The position numbers and the translations under genes were made by a program. 64,000 bases of DNA from Marinobacter sp. 2_MG-2023 (GTDB lineage Bacteria; Pseudomonadota; Gammaproteobacteria; Pseudomonadales; Oleiphilaceae): positions 1-64,000 of the forward strand of contig NZ_JAUOPH010000007.1 in NCBI RefSeq assembly GCF_030546935.1, given 5' to 3'. The notes under the pieces are model-generated. The model had not been told where the DNA came from. It did no database searches and saw nothing but the letters and a program-made list of their open reading frames with translations. Below are positions 30,473-39,753 of the stretch, piece by piece (the stretch's first letter is position 1; each line of letters starts with the position of its first letter).

Positions 30473-30499
30473 TCAGCTGAAAAGCTAATCAGAATTCCG

Positions 30500-30537
30500 A
30501 AAAACCGGCAGCCCTTTGGGCGGCCGGTTTTTTTATG
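30500..30537 (+). terminator. Terminator after first porin
   Basis: AACCGGC...GCCGGTT with an inner CCC/GGG pairing forms a strong hairpin followed by seven T residues. It makes the two porin genes separate transcription units. Confidence 0.92.
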
Positions 30538-30770
30538 GGATGTATCATCGTTTGACGAGACGGTAAGATAGCGAAGTTAGAAATCGAACTGCCTGTACCT
30601 CAACTCGGCCTGGTATAGTGCTTTGAAGTGTCTGTCAGTAAGGCTATGATTTGCTGTGATAAACGTCGCCCGAGAAGATGCTCAGGGAGTTTTGCTGATT
30701 TCGGAGGTATGGAAATTAGAGCCCAAATCCTCTTCGCCAAAACCGAGACCATTTAAAAGGAAGATATAGA

Positions 30771-31754
30771 ATGAAAAAAACACTCATAGCATCAGCTATC
30801 GCTGCAGCCACTATTTCTGGTACCGCACTGGCTCAGGAAAGCAACCTGCCGACTGTTTACGGTAACATTCAGTACGTGCTGACACACACCAACGTTGACG
30901 GTGCCGGTTCAGATGTTGAGCACTCTGACAACGGTTCAACCCTCGGCGTCAAGCATGATCACGAAATCGCTCCGGGCATCACTGGTTTCTTCAAGTTGGA
31001 GCTGGAAGGCATCAACGCTGATGACAAAGCTAACAGCAACGGTATTGATAAGCTGGACGAAGCTTACATCGGTGTGAAAGGCGACGGCTTTGGTCAGGTT
31101 TGGGTGGGTTCCGACGACTCCATGTACGAGTCAGCGATTGACGAGATCTATAACTTTTACGAAGTCGGCTCCAATCTCGGTGGCAACTATGACACAGGTG
31201 AAGGCGATTTGATCCAATACCTGTCTCCGTCCTTCGGCGGTTTGACCATAGGTGCAGCTGTACAGGTGAACGGCGACAGCACTCCAGGTGGCAAGTCCTA
31301 CCCGTACCAGTTGGCAGCAATGTACACCGTTGATGCTCTGGAACTGGCGTTCGCTATGGATTCCAATGACGGTACTACTGAGTATTCAAGTAATAGCGCC
31401 GATATCAACAACGAAAACACCTATGGCCTTCGTGCCAGTTTCAACCTTGATGACCTGCGCCTGACCGCCTCTTACGAGACCCGTAAAGATGTGGCAGACG
31501 TTCTTGGTTTGATGGGTGTATACACTCTGGGCGCAAATCAGTTCGCGTTGTCTTATCAGTTGCGTGACAATGATGTTTCCGGTGACAAAGACGACACTCT
31601 TGCTCTGCAAGCTTTGCACAACCTGTCTGACAACATGTATGTGTATGTAGAAGGCTACCTGTCGAACGCTGACAATGCTGCTCAGTACACTCTGGAAGGC
31701 AACTCAGGTGACGAGCGCACCATCGCAGCCGTTGGTGCGGTATACTATTTCTGA
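30771..31754 (+). CDS. Gram-negative porin (second tandem copy)
   Basis: The 327-residue protein has the same signal peptide as its upstream neighbour and very similar sequence throughout, including GKSYPYQLAA and ELAFAMDSNDGTT, and it ends GAVYYF. Differences cluster in segments likely to be surface loops (for example NVDGAGSDVEHSDN versus DVEGGANGLDHRDN, and the last loop before the final strand). It has its own leader of about 230 bases and its own terminator, so it is probably regulated separately. Confidence 0.92.
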   Translation: MKKTLIASAIAAATISGTALAQESNLPTVYGNIQYVLTHTNVDGAGSDVEHSDNGSTLGVKHDHEIAPGITGFFKLELEGINADDKANSNGIDKLDEAYIGVKGDGFGQVWVGSDDSMYESAIDEIYNFYEVGSNLGGNYDTGEGDLIQYLSPSFGGLTIGAAVQVNGDSTPGGKSYPYQLAAMYTVDALELAFAMDSNDGTTEYSSNSADINNENTYGLRASFNLDDLRLTASYETRKDVADVLGLMGVYTLGANQFALSYQLRDNDVSGDKDDTLALQALHNLSDNMYVYVEGYLSNADNAAQYTLEGNSGDERTIAAVGAVYYF

Positions 31755-31783
31755 TCAGCTAACCAGCTAATGAGTTAGTATTG

Positions 31784-31815
31784 AAAACCGGTGACCTGAG
31801 GGTCGCCGGTTTTTC
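31784..31815 (+). terminator. Terminator after second porin
   Basis: AACCGGTGACC pairs with GGTCGCCGGTT around a CTGA-type loop and runs into T residues. Confidence 0.9.
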
Positions 31816-31851
31816 GTTTTTGGATGAGAAAACTTTATAGGCGGTAGAGTG

Positions 31852-32751
31852 ATGGCTGAGGAGCTGGAAATAAAACTGAGTCTTGAGCAGAATTGCCTCA
31901 AAAGTGCGCTTGATTGGCTGCTGGCGCAGAATGAAGCCTCAAAAGGGTGCAAAAAGTCCTTGGTTAACTGCTATTACGATACCCCGGATGCGCAACTCAA
32001 CCGGCAGCACGCAGCCTTGCGTATCAGGCACTCGGGAGAGAAATATATACAAACGCTTAAAACCCGGGGCGAACTGGTTAACGGGGCGCACCGTCGCGGC
32101 GAATGGGAGTGGGAGCTGACCTCGCCGTCACTGTCTTTGTGCTTGCTGGCAGATACGCCGCTGAAAAAAAACATAGACCTCTCTCTGCTGGCGCCGGTAT
32201 TTGAAACCAATTTCACCCGACAAGTTGTGATGCTTGATGATGGTGAAGCCGTAATCGAATGCGCCCTGGACAGCGGTGTTATTGTTGCCGGCTCACGCCA
32301 AAAACCGCTTCATGAGGTGGAGTTTGAGCTTAAATCCGGCAACCCTTCCCGTCTTCTGGTCTGGGCTGAAAGGCTCGCCTGGCAGTGCCCGGTCTTTCTC
32401 AATCTGATCAGCAAAGCGGAGCAAGGTTATCATCTTGCAGGGATACAGGAAGCAACACCGAAAGAAACTGAAAATGATGGGATGGCACCCGACAGTTTTG
32501 ATGAAATCGATCGCTTGTTAAAGCGGCTAAGTGACGCATGGCTAGAGCAGAGTACAGTGTCGCTGGAAGGACTTGACCTTCCATTGCTTGGTGCTCAGGC
32601 TGAAGCTTGCGACCTGGGAGAGATCTTCTCTGGGTTGGTCAAGGATCTGGCCTCGGGCGGCGGTATAAGCTATTTGCTCGGTAAACCGGAGCTTGGTCAA
32701 TGCCAACTCGGTTTATTGGCGAGCAGGGCAAGGCAGTCGGCAGGCCCCTAG
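31852..32751 (+). CDS. CYTH-domain (inorganic triphosphatase-like) protein
   Basis: The 299-residue protein opens MAEELEIKLSLEQNCLKSAL, with the ExExK motif of the CYTH superfamily. Further tunnel residues appear in CYYDTPDAQLNRQHAALRIR and EVEFELKSG. E. coli YgiF, the relative next to glnE, is a tripolyphosphatase of 433 residues with an added CHAD domain. Here the segment after about residue 205 is short and shows no clear CHAD histidines, so the polyphosphate-binding part seems lost or replaced. Confidence 0.82.
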   Translation: MAEELEIKLSLEQNCLKSALDWLLAQNEASKGCKKSLVNCYYDTPDAQLNRQHAALRIRHSGEKYIQTLKTRGELVNGAHRRGEWEWELTSPSLSLCLLADTPLKKNIDLSLLAPVFETNFTRQVVMLDDGEAVIECALDSGVIVAGSRQKPLHEVEFELKSGNPSRLLVWAERLAWQCPVFLNLISKAEQGYHLAGIQEATPKETENDGMAPDSFDEIDRLLKRLSDAWLEQSTVSLEGLDLPLLGAQAEACDLGEIFSGLVKDLASGGGISYLLGKPELGQCQLGLLASRARQSAGP

Positions 32752-32840
32752 GATTATGGTGGCGATACCGAAATAAACTTTCACTGCGCTCGCGTCGGTA
32801 ATTGTCGCGATAAACGCTGTACTCGCGTTAGAGCAAGTGC

Positions 32841-34007
32841 TCAGCTAGTGGTTTTGCCTGAGTCAGTTGCGGTCGCATCATCCTGCATATTCCTCCATTT
32901 CTCCATAAATTGCCGGTATCGCTCCAGAGCTTCTTTGACCACCTCAAGCTCCGGCGGCTCGTTGGATTTGACCAGCACAATAAGCCCTTTACCCTCAATT
33001 TCCTTGTTGACTTCCGGATGGCAGATAACTTCGTCGTCGTTATCGATGTAGGCCAGCGCAGTGCCAATACCGTGCCGAATCAGCGCGCTGACGATATCTG
33101 CCCAGTTAAGGTCGTCCAGTTCCAGATCGTAACGGTGTGGGTGATCCTGTTCGTAATTGAACATGTCTTCCAGAACTTTTTCCGAACCGGGGGCAACCAC
33201 GGAACGTACCATGATTTCAGGGTAGGTCCGAACGGGACGTATAACGGCCCGCACCCCGAGCTCCTTGAAGCGGCTACGGTTGGCATCTGTAACACACTCA
33301 GTGGTGGTTTTCTGGCCAAGATTTAGCTCGCCAAGGCGATGGGATATATCGAAAGTCAGGCTGTCTGAGTGAGGGTCAGATTCATCGGCAGCCAAGACAA
33401 CAATGTGCTTTGCGCTGCCTGCGTGCACTGCCTTTAACGCATCCGGGTCGAAACCGGAGCCATGATAATGGACGATACCCAGGTCAGACAGCTCGGCTGG
33501 TAGGCCGCTCGGAAATTGACGAGTCAGCAGCATGATAGGAATGGTCTCATAGCCTTGTACAGCGCGGATCTGTGTTGCAAAGCGCATAAAATAGGTCATG
33601 CCGCCGTGTTTCGGAGTATTGATAATGACAATGTGGTTGTTCATTTTATAGATCCAACGTCCGGTGAGAATGCGTTCCCGGCGGTAGAACCGGTACTCGA
33701 TAAAATCACTGACAATCAGGGTCAGTAGAGTGATGGCGCCCACGAACATGAGCAGGATAGTACTGATCCGGCCAATGTAGGTTACAGGGGCGAAGTCGCC
33801 GTAGCCCACAGTAGCGATGGTAGTCATCGACATCCACAGCGACTCGAACAGGGTCAGGTCTTCAACGGCCCAGATAATCAGTATCTGCGTCGTCAGCAAC
33901 GCTATCAATATCATGAACAGGCGCTTCACCCGCTTCCTGATGAGCCCCCCCATGGGGATTTTGCTTTTCTCATGTTCGGCGTTGAGGGGAAAGCGGTTTC
34001 TCAGCAT
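32841..34007 (-). CDS. Two-TM potassium channel with RCK/TrkA-N domain
   Basis: This 388-residue inner-membrane protein has TM1 at about residues 30-48, a pore loop with the K+ selectivity filter TVGYGD near 65-70, and TM2 at about 78-100. The long cytoplasmic part resembles an RCK (TrkA-N) domain: NHIVIINTPKHGGMTYFM, then KHIVVLAADESDPHSDSLTF and a segment beginning IRPVRTYPEIMVRSVVAPGS. Ligand-gated K+ flux is likely. The gene is divergent from glnE (78 bases apart) and convergent with the CYTH gene. Confidence 0.9.
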   Translation of the reverse strand: MLRNRFPLNAEHEKSKIPMGGLIRKRVKRLFMILIALLTTQILIIWAVEDLTLFESLWMSMTTIATVGYGDFAPVTYIGRISTILLMFVGAITLLTLIVSDFIEYRFYRRERILTGRWIYKMNNHIVIINTPKHGGMTYFMRFATQIRAVQGYETIPIMLLTRQFPSGLPAELSDLGIVHYHGSGFDPDALKAVHAGSAKHIVVLAADESDPHSDSLTFDISHRLGELNLGQKTTTECVTDANRSRFKELGVRAVIRPVRTYPEIMVRSVVAPGSEKVLEDMFNYEQDHPHRYDLELDDLNWADIVSALIRHGIGTALAYIDNDDEVICHPEVNKEIEGKGLIVLVKSNEPPELEVVKEALERYRQFMEKWRNMQDDATATDSGKTTS

Positions 34008-34085
34008 CCGGTATTGGCCTGTTCAGTCTCGGGTAAGTTCGTTATACAGTAATGGGAATATAACAGAGAGACAGGGGTTTGCATT

Positions 34086-36989
34086 ATGTCCGAGCCATGG
34101 AGTTGCCTTCCGTCACCGCTGGCAGATGATGTTGCTGACGGCTGGGCGTCGGTTTTTCCGGAAGGTGTGCCAGATTGGCTGCAGGAGGACGCCAGTATAT
34201 CGGCCGCAACCATTGCCCAGGCCATGGCCCGGAGCCCGTTTCTGCGCCAGACGCTGGAAAGACACCCGGAACAGGTGCGAACCTTGCTCGAGTCACGGTT
34301 GCTGAATGAACCGACCACGCCGGAATATCTGCAGGCGCGCTGGAATGAGTATCTAGTAGATGTGGAGGATGAGCCTGGCCTGCATGCGGCGTTGCGCCGT
34401 TTTCGCCGAGAAGCGCAGTTCCGCATCATATGGCGGGACCTGATGCGCTGGGCCGATTTACCCGAAACCATAGCTGCAACCAGTGCGTTTGCGGAGGTAT
34501 GTATTCAGGGGGCCCTCGACTGGCTCTATAAGTCAGCTTGCGAACAATTTGGCACGCCCTGGGGCAAGGATCCGGTAACAGGTGCGGAAGCGCCCCAGTC
34601 GCTGATCGTGATCGGAATGGGAAAGTTGGGGGGGCGCGAGCTGAACGTCTCCTCGGATATTGATCTCATATTTGCTTTTCCCGGCAAAGGTGAAACCCGG
34701 GGCGGCAGTCGTTCTCTGGATAATCAGCAGTTTTTCATCCGGCTTGGACAGCGCCTGATTCAGGCACTGGATCAGATCACCGCTGATGGCTTCGTGTTCC
34801 GTGTGGATATGCGCTTGCGGCCCTATGGGCAGAGTGGCGCTCTTGCACTGAGTTTCGCAGCCCTGGAAACCTACTACCAGGACCAAGGAAGGGACTGGGA
34901 GCGTTATGCCATGGTCAAGGCACGAGTGGTTGCCGGTGACCAGAAGGCGGGCCAGGTTCTTATGGAAAGCCTTAGGCCGTTCGTGTATCGCAGATACATC
35001 GATTTCAGCGCTTTCGAGTCTCTGCGAAGTATGAAGGCGATGATAAGCCGTGAAGTTCGCAGGCAGGGGCTGGAAAACAACATAAAACTTGGCAGTGGTG
35101 GCATCCGGGAAATCGAGTTTGTTGTTCAGGCGTTTCAGCTCATTCGTGGCGGCCGGGACAGAGAGCTGCAGCAGAGGGAGTTGCTGATCATACTGAAAGA
35201 ACTTGAGGCGCTGGAGTTGCTGCCTTCACAGGTTGTTAACGAACTCCGTGACGCTTATGTATTCCTGCGTGATCTTGAGCATGCCCTGCAAGGTATGGAA
35301 GACAAGCAGACTCAGCTATTGCCTGAAGACGAGCTTTCCCAGGCGCGCGTTGCACTGATCATGGGGTTTGATGATTGGCAGAGCTGCCAGCAAGCGCTGA
35401 TTCAGCATAGGGAGAAAGTGGCTACACACTTTGCCAATATCATTGCTACGGAAGAAGATGAAGACGGCGCGCAGACCTCAGTTGACGAAGGCTGGTTTGA
35501 GCTCTGGCTGGCGGAGGCCGATGAGGTTTCAGATACTCAGTGGCTGGAACAAAACGGGTACGAGGATCCCTCGGGTAGTCTCAGTCTGCTTGGCAGCTTG
35601 CGCGACGGTCGTACTGTTCAGACCATGCAAACTCAGGGGCGTAAACGTCTTAATCAGTTTATGCCGGTGTTACTGGAAGCATTGACCGAAGTAGATAACC
35701 CTTCAGAAACCCTGTCTCGTGTTTTACAGCTGGTTGAAGCCATTTTGCGCCGAACGGCCTACATGGTGTTATTGCTGGAGAATCCGGGGGCTCGAACGCA
35801 ATTGGTCAAGCTGTGCAGCGAAAGTCCCTGGATTGCAAGGCAGCTTGCAGAAACACCACTACTGCTGGATGAGCTGCTCAACGCTGAAAGCCTGTACAGC
35901 CCACCTGCACGAGACGAATTACAGGATGATCTGCGTCAGCAAATGTTGCGGATCTCCTATGACGACCTGGAAAACCAGATGGAGTCGTTGCGGCACTTCA
36001 AAAAGGCTCACACGCTTCGAGTCGCCGCTTCTGAGCTGAAGGGCACCCTGCCATTGATGAAGGTGAGTGACTATCTAACCTGGATTGCCGAGGTTGTTCT
36101 TGATCACGTGGTGGACGTGGCCTTTGCCAACCTGGTGGTGCGCCATGGACACCCGGGGCGTGCTGATGACGTCCCCGGTGAAACGGATTTCGCAGTCATC
36201 GGGTACGGAAAGCTGGGCGGAATCGAACTTGGCTATACCTCGGATCTTGATCTGGTATTTGTTCACAATGCAGATCCCGGTCTGGCCACAGATGGCGACA
36301 AGCCCATTGATAATGCGGTCTTCTACACTCGTCTGGGGCAGCGAATTGTGCACATCCTTAATGCACAGACCCCCTCTGGCCAGTTGTATGAGGTCGATAT
36401 GCGTTTGCGTCCCTCGGGCAATTCGGGGTTGCTGGTAAGTACACTGCAGGCTTTCGAAAAGTATCAGTGCAACGACGCCTGGACCTGGGAACATCAGGCG
36501 TTGGCCCGGGCCAGAGGCGTCGCAGGTTGTCGCGAAACACTCGCGGCCTTCGAATCTGTGCGGCACAACATACTTTGTCAAAGTCGTGAAAAGGACAAGC
36601 TGCGCCAGGACGTAGTGGAAATGCGTGAAAAAATGCGTGCCAGTCTGGGTACGCCGGAAAGCCGGCGGAAAGAAACCTTTCATATCAAGCACGATGCGGG
36701 CGGTATTGTGGATATGGAGTTTATGGTGCAATACCTCATGCTTGCATGGAGTGAGGATCATCCAGAGCTTACCCAGTGGTCTGACAATATTCGGCAAATG
36801 GAGGAGTTGGGCCGAGCTGGCGTATTGCCCGTAGAGGACGCAGAAAAACTGCGAGAAGCATACATTGCTCTGCGTTCAAGCATTCACCGGCGGGCGCTGC
36901 AAAACCTGAACAGCCAGGTCGCAGGCGATGCGTTCACAGAGGAGCGGCGCTATATACAATCAGTTTGGAAGAAAATTATGGAGGTATAG
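34086..36989 (+). CDS. glnE: Bifunctional glutamine synthetase adenylyltransferase/deadenylase
   Basis: GlnE attaches and removes AMP on the GlnA tyrosine according to PII status. The 967-residue enzyme (E. coli 946) has two nucleotidyltransferase domains. The N-terminal domain holds GMGKLGGRELNVSSDIDLIF (about residues 175-200); by family knowledge it removes AMP. The C-terminal domain holds GYGKLGGIELGYTSDLDLVF (about 705-725) and adds AMP. Both G-G-D-x-D metal motifs are intact. Its substrate GlnA and partners NtrB/NtrC are encoded in this window. Confidence 0.97.
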   Translation: MSEPWSCLPSPLADDVADGWASVFPEGVPDWLQEDASISAATIAQAMARSPFLRQTLERHPEQVRTLLESRLLNEPTTPEYLQARWNEYLVDVEDEPGLHAALRRFRREAQFRIIWRDLMRWADLPETIAATSAFAEVCIQGALDWLYKSACEQFGTPWGKDPVTGAEAPQSLIVIGMGKLGGRELNVSSDIDLIFAFPGKGETRGGSRSLDNQQFFIRLGQRLIQALDQITADGFVFRVDMRLRPYGQSGALALSFAALETYYQDQGRDWERYAMVKARVVAGDQKAGQVLMESLRPFVYRRYIDFSAFESLRSMKAMISREVRRQGLENNIKLGSGGIREIEFVVQAFQLIRGGRDRELQQRELLIILKELEALELLPSQVVNELRDAYVFLRDLEHALQGMEDKQTQLLPEDELSQARVALIMGFDDWQSCQQALIQHREKVATHFANIIATEEDEDGAQTSVDEGWFELWLAEADEVSDTQWLEQNGYEDPSGSLSLLGSLRDGRTVQTMQTQGRKRLNQFMPVLLEALTEVDNPSETLSRVLQLVEAILRRTAYMVLLLENPGARTQLVKLCSESPWIARQLAETPLLLDELLNAESLYSPPARDELQDDLRQQMLRISYDDLENQMESLRHFKKAHTLRVAASELKGTLPLMKVSDYLTWIAEVVLDHVVDVAFANLVVRHGHPGRADDVPGETDFAVIGYGKLGGIELGYTSDLDLVFVHNADPGLATDGDKPIDNAVFYTRLGQRIVHILNAQTPSGQLYEVDMRLRPSGNSGLLVSTLQAFEKYQCNDAWTWEHQALARARGVAGCRETLAAFESVRHNILCQSREKDKLRQDVVEMREKMRASLGTPESRRKETFHIKHDAGGIVDMEFMVQYLMLAWSEDHPELTQWSDNIRQMEELGRAGVLPVEDAEKLREAYIALRSSIHRRALQNLNSQVAGDAFTEERRYIQSVWKKIMEV

Positions 36990-37068
36990 TGAGCCTGGTG
37001 TCGTTCTATCAAAATTTCCTGCTAGAATGCTAAATCCCCGAAAACCGCTTTTTTAGGAGCAATAAAGA

Positions 37069-37995
37069 ATGTCGATGGCTGATCGCGATGGCGTTATCTG
37101 GCTGGATGGTGAAATGGTTCCCTGGCGTGAAGCCAAAACCCACGTCCTGACCCACACCCTGCACTACGGCCTGGGCTGTTTTGAAGGGGTGCGAGCCTAC
37201 AACACTGCGAATGGCCCGGCTATTTTTCGCTTGAAAGACCATACCGATCGTTTGTTCAGGTCCGCCCACATTCTGAACATGAAAATGCCGTTTAGCAAAG
37301 AAGAGCTTAACGAGGCGCAGTGTGCAGCGGTTCGTGAGAATAATCTTGATGAAGCTTACCTGCGCCCAATGGTCTTTCTGGGTTCCGAGGGAATGGGGCT
37401 GCGAGCAGACAACCTGAATGTTCATGTAATGGTTGCAGCGTGGAGCTGGCCGTCTTACATGTCGCCAGAAGCCAAGGAAATCGGCATCAAGGTGCGTACC
37501 TCTTCCTACACTCGTCACCATGTCAACATCACCATGTGCAAGGCCAAGGCGAACGGCAACTATATCAACTCCATGCTGGCATTGAACGAAGCCATTGCCA
37601 GTGGTTGTGAAGAAGCGCTGTTGCTGGACAACGAAGGCTATGTGGCGGAAGGCTCCGGCGAGAATATTTTCATCATGCGCAACGGTGTTTTGCACACCCC
37701 TGAGCTGACATCTTGTTTGGAAGGCATTACTCGACAGACCATTCTGGATTTTGCTGCCGACCTTGGGATTCCAGTGAAAGAACGGCGTATTACTCGTGAT
37801 GAAGTGTACATTGCGGACGAGGCGTTCTTTACGGGTACTGCCGCCGAGGTGTTGCCAATTCGTGAACTGGATGGTCGGGCTATTGGCGCTGGCAAGCGCG
37901 GACCGGTTACAGAGAAGCTCCAGGCTATGTATTTTGATGCGGTCAAGGGCAGGCTCCCACAGCATAGCGAGTGGTTGACGCCGGTCAAAGGCTGA
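37069..37995 (+). CDS. ilvE: Branched-chain amino acid aminotransferase
   Basis: IlvE performs the last step of Val, Leu and Ile synthesis. The 308-residue fold-type IV PLP enzyme starts MSMADRDGVIWLDGEMVPWR and carries THTLHYGLGCFEGVRAYNT, the PLP-lysine region CKAKANGNYINSMLALNEA and EGSGENIFI (as AEGSGENIFIMR). It lies 79 bases after glnE. TAGAAT at 37023-37028 may be its -10 box. Confidence 0.95.
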   Translation: MSMADRDGVIWLDGEMVPWREAKTHVLTHTLHYGLGCFEGVRAYNTANGPAIFRLKDHTDRLFRSAHILNMKMPFSKEELNEAQCAAVRENNLDEAYLRPMVFLGSEGMGLRADNLNVHVMVAAWSWPSYMSPEAKEIGIKVRTSSYTRHHVNITMCKAKANGNYINSMLALNEAIASGCEEALLLDNEGYVAEGSGENIFIMRNGVLHTPELTSCLEGITRQTILDFAADLGIPVKERRITRDEVYIADEAFFTGTAAEVLPIRELDGRAIGAGKRGPVTEKLQAMYFDAVKGRLPQHSEWLTPVKG

Positions 37996-38010
37996 GCGTA
38001 AGTATTTTGT

Positions 38011-38050
38011 AGCCGTCCTCTGTTAACTGGCAGTCGGGCGGCTTCTTTGT
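38011..38050 (+). terminator. Probable terminator after ilvE
   Basis: GCCGTCC and GGGCGGC (one wobble pair) form a stem with a 17-base loop and run into a T-rich stretch, TTCTTTGTTTT. The downstream DUF6165 gene may therefore have its own promoter. Confidence 0.65.
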
Positions 38051-38082
38051 TTTAAAATCCATAAAATTGACAGGTGCAGAAA

Positions 38083-38487
38083 ATGACTGATGTCATTAAA
38101 GTTCCGGTTTCGTTCGGCGAAGTTCTCGACAAAATCACCATTCTGGAAATCAAATCTGAACGCATCAAAGATGAAGCCAAGGTTCGAAATGTCCGGCTTG
38201 AACTGGATGAGCTCAGCGCGACCTGGAACGAGGCAGTAAAGGACCAGAGCGCAATTGCTGAGTTGCGGAAGCAATTGAAAGCGGTCAATGAAGAACTTTG
38301 GGTAATCGAAGACGATATACGGGATGAAGAAGCGGCGCAGAACTTCGGCTCAAAATTTATAGAGTTAGCTCGTGCAGTTTACGTTACAAACGACAAGCGG
38401 GCGGCCCTGAAGAAAGACATCAATCTGGCGCTTGGCTCCCGATTTGTAGAAGAGAAATCCTATCAGGATTACACAGCACGGAAGTAA
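38083..38487 (+). CDS. DUF6165 family protein
   Basis: This 134-residue cytoplasmic protein begins MTDVIKVPVSFGEVLDKITI and is strongly charged and helical (LRKQLKAVNEELWVIEDDIR, probably coiled coil). I recognise it as the DUF6165 type, which often sits by LPS and glycan genes; its function is unknown. The ATG at 38083 follows ACAGG. A GTG at 38074 is a less likely start. It is convergent with the heptosyltransferase gene. Confidence 0.8.
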   Translation: MTDVIKVPVSFGEVLDKITILEIKSERIKDEAKVRNVRLELDELSATWNEAVKDQSAIAELRKQLKAVNEELWVIEDDIRDEEAAQNFGSKFIELARAVYVTNDKRAALKKDINLALGSRFVEEKSYQDYTARK

Positions 38488-38534
38488 GCCTCTCCAGGCT
38501 TGTGTAAGGTAATCTTTCCCAGGCTGCACGAAAT

Positions 38535-38575
38535 ACCCCTCGTCCCGAACTGAATAGAGGTGGGAAGCGAGGGGT
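38535..38575. terminator. Long hairpin between convergent DUF6165 and GT9 genes
   Basis: ACCCCTCG at 38535-38542 pairs perfectly with CGAGGGGT at 38568-38575. An inner TCCC/GGGA (38543-38546 and 38562-38565) extends the stem. There is no T tract on either strand, so termination is plausible from position but not proven. Confidence 0.45.
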
Positions 38576-38576
38576 C

Positions 38577-39611
38577 CTATGGGTTAGCTGTCACCCACAA
38601 ATCCAGCATCGTTGTAGCATCTTCAACCGTCACCAACTCCATGGCACCTTCGAATTCTGCCTTGGCTCCCCAGCGGGCCTCCGCCACCGTTTTTCCGGTG
38701 AATTTCTGTAATGCCTCCGGGTAACGATTAACGCACCATTTGAGCGAGTTATATGGGCCGGACCGGTTCGGGTTGCTGGCGGCAAATATTCCCAGCACAT
38801 CTGTACCAACAGCGCTGGCAATGTGTGCGGGGCCGGTATCTGGCGCAACCACCAGGTCGGCATGGGACATCAATGCTGTGAGTTGCTTCAGCGTGTCTTT
38901 GCCACAGATGTTGTGAGCTTTCTCTTTCATGGCAGTTTCGATGGCGGCGCAATAGTCGGCTTCAAACGAAGCTGGGCTACCAACCAGGATAACCTTCATT
39001 CCATGCTGTCTCGCAGCATGATCCGCGAGTTGAGCGTAACGCTCAGGTGGCCAGTTTCTCAGCGCGTGGCTCGCACAGGGGCTAATGATCAGATTTTTGC
39101 GTTCACGGGCGAGGTGTTGATTGGCGAACTCGTGATCGCTTCCGGTAAGGGGGATTAACCATTTTGGCGGAGCGGCTCGCAGGCCTAGTGGTTCCAGGAA
39201 GCTGGCCAGACAGTCGCGAACATGCTGATGTTGAGCAGGCTTTATGCGGTGACCTACAAACAGACTGTGGAGGTCTTTACTGCGTGCTTTGTCATAGCCC
39301 ACTCGAACTTTCGCGGGAATACAGGCGGACGCAAGGTTCGCGCGAAAGGCCACCTGCATATGCAGTAGCGCGTCAAACGAGCGGCCTTTCATTTTCTTCC
39401 GTAGGTCTGAGTAACCCTGACGCCCAGCGTTCTTGTCAAAGATAATAAACTCGACGCCGGGCATATCACCAACCAGCTTTGCTTCGATCTTTCCGATCAC
39501 CCAAGTGATTTTGATGCCTGGCACCTGTTCCTGAAGGCTTAGCACGACAGGGATCACATGGGTAACGTCGCCAATAGCGGATAGTCGGAGAATACAGATG
39601 GAGTGAATCAA
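38577..39611 (-). CDS. GT9 heptosyltransferase (WaaC/RfaF family)
   Basis: GT9 enzymes add L-glycero-D-manno-heptose from ADP-heptose to the LPS inner core. The 344-residue protein has the N-terminal motif ICILRLSAIGDVTHVIPVVL and the C-terminal donor-site motif DLVVAPDTGPAHIASAVGTD followed by GIFAASNPNRSGPY. It most resembles the WaaC (heptosyltransferase I) side of the family, next to kdkA. Membership is certain; the exact acceptor is not. It is divergent from kdkA. Confidence 0.88.
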   Translation of the reverse strand: MIHSICILRLSAIGDVTHVIPVVLSLQEQVPGIKITWVIGKIEAKLVGDMPGVEFIIFDKNAGRQGYSDLRKKMKGRSFDALLHMQVAFRANLASACIPAKVRVGYDKARSKDLHSLFVGHRIKPAQHQHVRDCLASFLEPLGLRAAPPKWLIPLTGSDHEFANQHLARERKNLIISPCASHALRNWPPERYAQLADHAARQHGMKVILVGSPASFEADYCAAIETAMKEKAHNICGKDTLKQLTALMSHADLVVAPDTGPAHIASAVGTDVLGIFAASNPNRSGPYNSLKWCVNRYPEALQKFTGKTVAEARWGAKAEFEGAMELVTVEDATTMLDLWVTANP

Positions 39612-39753
39612 TTTACAGCCTGTTTTAATTCTTTTACTGCTGAATGTAGAGCCTGGCGGGGCTCGTTGGTAAACTAACCGCCATTTTAGCCTATTGGGCT
39701 CCCAACGTCTTTACCCGGGAATTTCGGGTTGCCGGATTAGAGGCATCAAACTT

